Assembly: GCA_014728565.1 (NCBI GenBank)
Contig: WJLK01000152.1
Coordinates: forward strand, 1-9,877
DNA length: 9,877 bases
DNA from: Candidatus Pacearchaeota archaeon
Lineage (GTDB): Archaea > Nanobdellota > Nanobdellia > Pacearchaeales > GW2011-AR1
Reading direction: 5' to 3'
Part shown: positions 6,846 to 9,877 of the stretch, in pieces
How the letters are laid out: each line of letters starts with the position of its first letter
Numbering within the stretch: position 1 is the first letter of the stretch
The notes under the pieces: model-generated
Seen by the model: the letters and a program-made list of their open reading frames with translations, nothing else
Told to the model about the DNA's origin: nothing
Databases searched by the model: none
Translations under genes and position numbers: made by a program

Positions 6846-7310
6846 ATGGAAAGATTTAAGGAAGATTTAAAACAAGCAATTAAAAATATAAAAATAGCAG
6901 ATCATATGACTTATGTCACTCTTCCTCTTGTTAATGAAAAAAGACTTATTTTGAAAATTTTTGATGAGATACATAAATCAATTATAAACTGTATAAATGC
7001 CAGTTTAAATTATGAATATCTCTACAAAAGGATAAAACTATACAATAGCAGAGATAAGAATATTGAAACTTTTTTAAAGAAATGTGCAAAAAATTATTCG
7101 CTAACAAATCAACAAATAGAAAAAATAAAAGAAATACTAATTATAAATAAGAAGCACAAACAAAGTGCAATGGAGTTTGTCAAAAAAGAGAAAGTGATTA
7201 TACTTTCAGATAATCTAAAAACTAAATATCTTGATATTGAAATAATAAAAGAATATCTTCTTCTCACAAAAGAACTATTCATAAAACTAAACAAAAAGAT
7301 GAATCAATAA
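6846..7310 (+). CDS. Helical protein of unknown function, paralogue of the gene at 7468
   Basis: I do not recognise a named family. The 154 residues are Lys/Ile-rich, predicted mostly alpha-helical and cytosolic, with no signal peptide or membrane segment. Layout: a short amphipathic start, then IADHMTYVTLPLV (17-29) leading into a long helix with KIFDEIHKSIINCI (37-50), a charged middle, an FVKKEKVIIL strand-like stretch (111-120), and a last helix YLDIEIIKEYLLLTKELF (128-145). The order and spacing of these blocks agree with the 153-residue protein encoded at 7468-7929 (ADH..YV versus SDH..YV; IKEYLLLTKELF versus LKEYSEILERFI), so the two are probably old paralogues. It has its own strong TATA box. 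It lacks the R-x4-6-H signature of HEPN RNases, so I do not call a toxin. Confidence 0.75.
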   Translation: MERFKEDLKQAIKNIKIADHMTYVTLPLVNEKRLILKIFDEIHKSIINCINASLNYEYLYKRIKLYNSRDKNIETFLKKCAKNYSLTNQQIEKIKEILIINKKHKQSAMEFVKKEKVIILSDNLKTKYLDIEIIKEYLLLTKELFIKLNKKMNQ

Positions 7311-7395
7311 TAAAGTTTAAATAAAACTGCTTCTTTGTAATTTAACCCCTTTTCTAAAAAAATAAATAAAAAACAGGGAAACATGAAAAAGAGAA

Positions 7396-7406
7396 GATTT
7401 ATATAA
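7396..7406 (+). promoter_or_regulatory. TATA box for the second helical protein / minD transcript
   Basis: GATTTATATAA at 7396-7406, one of the best box A matches in the window. The core (7399-7404) predicts transcription starting near 7428, about 40 nt before the ATG at 7468. Unlike the leaderless genes nearby, this message would carry a real 5' leader. The preceding stretch 7311-7395 is AT-rich with a pyrimidine run AACCCCTTTTCT that could help termination after the upstream gene; no gene is seen in it. Confidence 0.6.
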
Positions 7407-7422
7407 CAGTTATGTGTTGTAG

Positions 7423-7456
7423 TTAAACACTTCTAGGATTTTTAAACACCTAGGGA
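7423..7456 (+). repeat. Imperfect direct repeat with hairpin potential in the leader
   Basis: Exact 8-base copies of TTAAACAC occur at 7423-7430 and 7442-7449, 19 bases apart. Each is followed by a CTAGG-type block (TTCTAGGA at 7431-7438, CTAGGGA at 7450-7456). The CTAGG at 7433-7437 can also pair with CCTAG at 7449-7453 across an 11-nt loop, and GTGTT at 7414-7418 can pair with AACAC at 7426-7430. The predicted transcription start (about 7428) falls in the first copy. This could be a two-site operator overlapping the start or a small leader RNA structure. Five-base stems are weak alone, so the direct repeat is the better-supported observation. Confidence 0.45.
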
Positions 7457-7457
7457 G
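7453..7457 (+). promoter_or_regulatory. Shine-Dalgarno-like GGGAG
   Basis: GGGAG ends 10 bases before the ATG at 7468 and could pair with the 3' end of archaeal 16S rRNA. It is the clearest ribosome binding site in the window, consistent with a leadered message. Its first base lies in the CTAGG/CCTAG pairing, so folding could partly hide it. Confidence 0.45.
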
Positions 7458-7467
7458 AATAACCGAA

Positions 7468-7929
7468 ATGTCTGAAGAAGCAATAGAAAAAATAATGAAA
7501 GAAAAAATTAGTTCAGACCATCTTTTATATGTGAGTATGAAATACACAAAAACATGCGATGTAATGATTAATCTAATTAAAAGATGGAAAATAATGATGG
7601 ACTATGCTTTTGATGGACTTTTAGAAAAAATAAAAAAGAAAAAATTAATAAAAGAAATACCTACTGCTCCGAGATCAAGATTAGAAATTCTAAAAGAGAA
7701 ATTTAAAGATGATCCTGAAGTGTCAGATGCTATAAAGGAATATGAAATGTTCAAATTAATAGATGTTTTAAAAAAAACAAAAGAGGGGGAATTCAGGAAA
7801 GGGGTCTGTCTTAAGGTAACTTATAAAGGAGAAGAAATAGAAATTAACTTAGACAAGCTAAAAGAATACTCTGAAATTCTAGAAAGATTTATAAATTACA
7901 CCAAATTTTTTCTTTCATCTAAAGCCTAA
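7468..7929 (+). CDS. Helical protein of unknown function, upstream of minD
   Basis: No named family recognised. The 153 residues are predicted helical and soluble. ISSDHLLYVSMKYTKTCD (14-31) leads into a long helix (to about 52), followed by a basic stretch (LEKIKKKKLIKEI), a loop TAPRSR (66-71) and a helix to about 103. A short hairpin-like part follows, FRKGVCLKVTYKGEEIEINL (109-128), and a final helix LKEYSEILERFINYTKFFL (131-149). The block order mirrors the protein at 6846-7310, suggesting a duplicated family. The gene has its own TATA box, a leader with a repeat, and GGGAG. The minD start lies 25 bp past its stop with no well-placed promoter between, so it is probably co-transcribed with minD and the tRNA-binding gene. 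That context suggests, but does not prove, a partner of the MinD-like ATPase. Confidence 0.78.
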   Translation: MSEEAIEKIMKEKISSDHLLYVSMKYTKTCDVMINLIKRWKIMMDYAFDGLLEKIKKKKLIKEIPTAPRSRLEILKEKFKDDPEVSDAIKEYEMFKLIDVLKKTKEGEFRKGVCLKVTYKGEEIEINLDKLKEYSEILERFINYTKFFLSSKA

Positions 7930-7954
7930 CAGCAAAGATTCTGATAATGTTAAA

Positions 7955-8728
7955 ATGACAAAGGCATATGCAATAATTTCAGGAAAAGGCGGTGTAGGAA
8001 AAACCACAACATCAATTAATCTAGGAACTGCTCTTAATCATCTAGGAGAAGATGTGATTATTGTTGATGGAAATCTAACAACTCCTAATGTAGGAATCCA
8101 TCTAGGTGCTCCAATTGTACCTATTGCCCTAAACCAGGTTTTAAATAATCAGGCTAAAATTGAAAATGCTATATACGAACACGAAAGTGGAACAAAAGTA
8201 ATGCCTGCATCACTCTCCTTAAAAGAGACTGAAAAATTAGATTATAATAGATTGATTGAAATAACAAAAAAACTAAAAAAAATAACAAACCATGTTATAA
8301 TTGACTCTCCTGCAGGACTAGGAGAGGAAGCAAAAGCTGTTATCAAAGCATGTGATGAAATGATAATTGTTACTAATCCGGAAATATCTGCAGTAACTGA
8401 TGCCCTAAAAACAATAAAATCAGCTGAAGAAAATAACAAAAAAATCAGAGGAGTTATAATCAATAGATACCGGGGAAATAAAATTGAGATGTCACTTTCA
8501 AACATCCAAGACATGTTAGAAATTCCAATCATTGGAATAATTCCTGAAGATGAATCAATAAAAGCTTCACAAGTAATGAAAAATCCAGTTATCCATACTC
8601 ATCCAAAAAGCATTGCAACGAGAACTTTTTTAAACACCTCAAGAAGAGTTTTAGGGGAGCAGGTTAAATTTCAACATAACTATAAGTCAGGCATATTTGC
8701 AAAATTATTTGGAACAAGAATAAGATAA
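7955..8728 (+). CDS. minD: MinD-family P-loop ATPase
   Basis: A SIMIBI-class ATPase of the MinD/ParA group, which dimerises on ATP and usually positions proteins on the membrane. The deviant Walker A SGKGGVGKTTTS (9-20) has the signature Lys11 and Lys16; switch II is VIIDSPAGLG (114-123). NPEISAVTDALKTI (141-154), VIINRYRG (167-174) and IPIIGIIPED (190-199) follow, matching archaeal MinD closely. At switch I, numbering equals E. coli MinD: D38 is kept but position 40 is Asn (VDGN) where MinD and ParA proteins normally have the Asp needed for normal hydrolysis. The tail KSGIFAKLFGTRIR (244-257) is a possible amphipathic membrane-targeting helix. Archaeal MinD proteins are often not involved in division-site choice, so the cargo is unknown. 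Likely in one transcript with the helical protein before it and the tRNA-binding gene three bases after it. Confidence 0.92.
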   Translation: MTKAYAIISGKGGVGKTTTSINLGTALNHLGEDVIIVDGNLTTPNVGIHLGAPIVPIALNQVLNNQAKIENAIYEHESGTKVMPASLSLKETEKLDYNRLIEITKKLKKITNHVIIDSPAGLGEEAKAVIKACDEMIIVTNPEISAVTDALKTIKSAEENNKKIRGVIINRYRGNKIEMSLSNIQDMLEIPIIGIIPEDESIKASQVMKNPVIHTHPKSIATRTFLNTSRRVLGEQVKFQHNYKSGIFAKLFGTRIR

Positions 8729-8731
8729 AAA

Positions 8732-9064
8732 ATGGAAAATATAAATTTTAATCAGTGGCAAAAATTAAATTTAAGAACAGGTGAGATTATCAAGGTAGAG
8801 GATGTTGAGGAAGCTAACAAACTTTACAAACTAAAAGTAGATTTAGGAACAGAAACAAGAACCTTAGTTGCTGGATTAAAACCTTATTATCAAAAAGAAG
8901 AATTAGAAGGAAAAAGATGTGTTGTTTTTACAAACCTAGAACCAAAAAAAATAAGAGGAATAGAAAGTAAAGGAATGATTCTTGCAGCAGTAAGTGATGA
9001 CCATAACAATGTTAAACTTCTTCAACCTGATGGATTGATTGAAGTAGGAAGCAAAATTTCCTAA
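8732..9064 (+). CDS. tRNA-binding OB-fold protein, MetRS C-terminal (beta) type
   Basis: A stand-alone version of the EMAP/Arc1p/Trbp111 domain that binds the elbow of tRNA non-specifically and, in many organisms, forms the C-terminal dimerising part of methionyl-tRNA synthetase. The 110 residues cover the whole OB fold: LNLRTGEIIKVEDVEEANKL (12-31), YKLKVDLGTETRTLVAGL (32-49), then YYQKEELEGKRCVVFTNLEP (52-71), KKIRGIESKGMILAA (72-86) and the final PDGLIEVGSKIS. These fit the MetRS beta subunit better than the CsaA chaperone-like branch. In archaea the domain is often encoded apart from the MetRS core, so it may act with a MetRS elsewhere in the genome (inference). It begins three bases after minD, implying co-transcription, and its stop overlaps the convergent flavoprotein gene by 4 bp. 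Confidence 0.92.
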   Translation: MENINFNQWQKLNLRTGEIIKVEDVEEANKLYKLKVDLGTETRTLVAGLKPYYQKEELEGKRCVVFTNLEPKKIRGIESKGMILAAVSDDHNNVKLLQPDGLIEVGSKIS

Positions 9065-9714
9065 AAAACAATCCTTCCCCCATCAACATGAAAATTTTTT
9101 AAAATTCTTTTCAAATCTTCAGTCAAACTATTTGGACCGCAAACATAAAAATAACTGTCAAAATCTTTTACATATTTTTTTATCATTTCTGAATTTATTC
9201 TTCCTTTTTCATAATCATCCCTATCCTCTTCAGTCAGAGTAAAAACAACATTCTTTCCAAGAAGATTCCTGAGTTCTTTTTCTAAAATAACATCCTCTTT
9301 AGTTTTATTTGAAAAAATCAAAAAATTCCCATTTAATAAATTTTTATTTCTTAAGTCCTTAAAAATACATAAAAAAGGAGTAACTCCTGTTCCACCTGCG
9401 AGAAAGACTCCTTTTTCATGATACTTAATTATTCCAAATGGTTCTCCGATTACAAACTCCTCACCTGTTTGAAGTTCATGAATTTTTTTTGTTACTCCAT
9501 TTTTCTCAGGATACTGCTTAATGACAAATTCCAGATAATTCTCAGAAGGCAAAGAAACAAAAGTAAAAGGTCTTTTTTGTTCTTTCCATTCCTCCTGATT
9601 AACAGATAGAAGAGCAGCCTGTCCTGGCATGAAAATATAACTCTCTGGTTTTGAACATTTAAATCTTTTTACATTTCTAGAAACTTCCTCAATCTCTAAA
9701 ATTTTAATTATCAT
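9061..9714 (-). CDS. Ferredoxin-NADP reductase-like FAD/NAD(P) oxidoreductase
   Basis: A 217-residue two-domain flavoprotein of the FNR superfamily, moving electrons between NAD(P)H and an iron-sulfur or other partner. The FAD-binding barrel (1-95) holds KRPFTFVS (47-54), matching the RxYS/T flavin motif, and GVTKKIHEL (73-81), which fits the phosphate-binding GxxS/T block. The NAD(P) domain starts with KGVFLAGGTGVTPFLCIF (101-118), has FLIFSNKTKEDVILEKEL (131-148) and ends with YFYVCGPNSLTEDLKRIL (188-205). The usual C-terminal aromatic is Phe217. No ferredoxin or Cys-cluster domain is fused, unlike PyrK, hydrogenase-gamma or oxygenase reductase relatives, so an external partner is needed. 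A TTTAAA box 26.5 bases before the ATG predicts a leaderless mRNA. The gene starts 30 bp after the unidentified gene at the right edge and may share its transcript. The exact substrate cannot be read from the sequence. Confidence 0.85.
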   Translation of the reverse strand: MIIKILEIEEVSRNVKRFKCSKPESYIFMPGQAALLSVNQEEWKEQKRPFTFVSLPSENYLEFVIKQYPEKNGVTKKIHELQTGEEFVIGEPFGIIKYHEKGVFLAGGTGVTPFLCIFKDLRNKNLLNGNFLIFSNKTKEDVILEKELRNLLGKNVVFTLTEEDRDDYEKGRINSEMIKKYVKDFDSYFYVCGPNSLTEDLKRILKNFHVDGGRIVF

Positions 9715-9734
9715 TAAATAACCAGTAAAAAAAC

Positions 9735-9746
9735 AAATTTAAACTT
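9735..9746 (-). promoter_or_regulatory. TATA box (box A) for the flavoprotein gene
   Basis: Read on the minus strand this is AAGTTTAAATTT. The TTTAAA core (9738-9743) is centred 26.5 bases from the ATG at 9714, predicting a leaderless transcript. The box overlaps the stop codon of the upstream gene (9745-9747), the same arrangement as for Sec61-beta. Confidence 0.5.
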
Positions 9747-9877
9747 AACCTTTGATTAAATCAGGTTCCCTGTTTTTTCCCCAATCTAAATCAGGGTCAG
9801 TTAAATCAATTTTACTACCTCTGAATTGAGGAATATAATCAAAAATACTGAATCCTTTTAAATCTTCTAATCTACAC
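9745..9877 (-). CDS. C-terminal end of an unidentified protein (5' partial)
   Basis: An open frame enters from the right edge on the minus strand and ends in TAA at 9745-9747, giving 43 residues. The segment reads in part FSIFDYIPQFRGSKIDL and DPDLDWGKNREPDLIKG. It is acidic and Pro/Trp-containing, looks like the tail of a folded soluble protein, and has codon use like its neighbours. I do not recognise the family. The other two minus-strand frames have a stop within this stretch (for example GTG TAG at the very edge), and this one gives protein-like composition, which supports coding. It stands 30 bp upstream of the flavoprotein gene on the same strand, so a redox partner role is possible but unproven. 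Confidence 0.55.
   Translation of the reverse strand, partial: CRLEDLKGFSIFDYIPQFRGSKIDLTDPDLDWGKNREPDLIKG

Noticed and set aside
7341..7378. Terminator hairpin between CCCCTTTT and AACAGGG
   Set aside because: Pairing is imperfect (CCCCTTTTC against CCCTGTTTTTT) over a long AT-rich loop, with no clear run of T after it.
6846..7929. The two helical proteins as a HEPN/MNT toxin-antitoxin pair
   Set aside because: Neither has the R-x4-6-H RNase motif of HEPN proteins or the GSx10DxD motif of MNT nucleotidyltransferases; small size and pairing alone are not enough.
8732..9064. CsaA-type chaperone-like protein
   Set aside because: The LNLRTGEI, AGLKPYY, NLEPKKIRGIESKGMILAA and final GSKIS blocks fit the MetRS C-terminal branch better.
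1..9877. tRNA, rRNA, CRISPR or insertion-sequence features
   Set aside because: No cloverleaf with a GGTTCRA-type T loop, no regularly spaced repeats, no transposase and no terminal inverted repeats were seen on reading both strands.

Overview
The window looks like a piece of an archaeal chromosome, most likely from a small-genome DPANN lineage of the Woesearchaeota/Pacearchaeota kind. The domain is shown by an aRF1-type release factor (NIKS, YxCxxxF and GGQ motifs), an archaeal-type valyl-tRNA synthetase, a homodimeric-type archaeal NAC with a C-terminal UBA domain, a Sec61-beta/SecG protein of 55-58 residues, and an archaeal MinD. The DPANN placement is inference. It rests on low G+C (about one third by eye), very tight spacing, a shortened release factor and small lineage-specific-looking proteins.

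Layout from left to right. (1) Plus strand, 1-1272: one open frame that enters from the left edge. It encodes the end of a HAD-type phosphatase domain joined without a break to a complete CofD/YvcK-like domain. (2) Minus strand, 5308 down to 1259: an apparent three-gene transcript of valyl-tRNA synthetase, a polytopic membrane protein resembling the DUF2238/YjdF group, and aRF1. The aRF1 gene collides tail to tail with the YvcK-like gene (14 bp overlap). (3) Plus strand, 5380-9064: prephenate dehydratase, Sec61-beta, NAC, two helical proteins of unknown function that look like diverged paralogues, a MinD-family ATPase, and a stand-alone tRNA-binding OB-fold protein of the MetRS C-terminal type. 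(4) Minus strand, 9714-9061: a ferredoxin-NADP-reductase-like FAD/NAD flavoprotein. Upstream of it, the last 43 codons of an unidentified gene run off the right edge.

Themes. Much of the window serves translation and its output: ValRS, aRF1, a tRNA-binding protein, NAC at the ribosome exit and Sec61-beta in the translocon. NAC and Sec61-beta are separated by one base and are probably co-expressed. Four AT-rich TTTAAA/TTAAAA boxes lie 25.5-26.5 bases from a start codon, which predicts leaderless transcripts for valS, pheA, the flavoprotein and (if its second ATG is used) Sec61-beta. The second helical-protein gene is the exception. It has a strong TATA box, a predicted leader of about 40 nt, a Shine-Dalgarno-like GGGAG and a repeated TTAAACAC..CTAGG element near the predicted transcription start. 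It reads into minD and the tRNA-binding gene.

The points most worth a second look are the HAD-YvcK fusion, the aRF1 lacking its zinc minidomain, the paralogous pair next to a MinD that has Asn where catalytic Asp40 is expected, and the repeat-bearing leader. No tRNA, rRNA, CRISPR array, insertion sequence or intergenic stretch longer than about 160 bases was seen.
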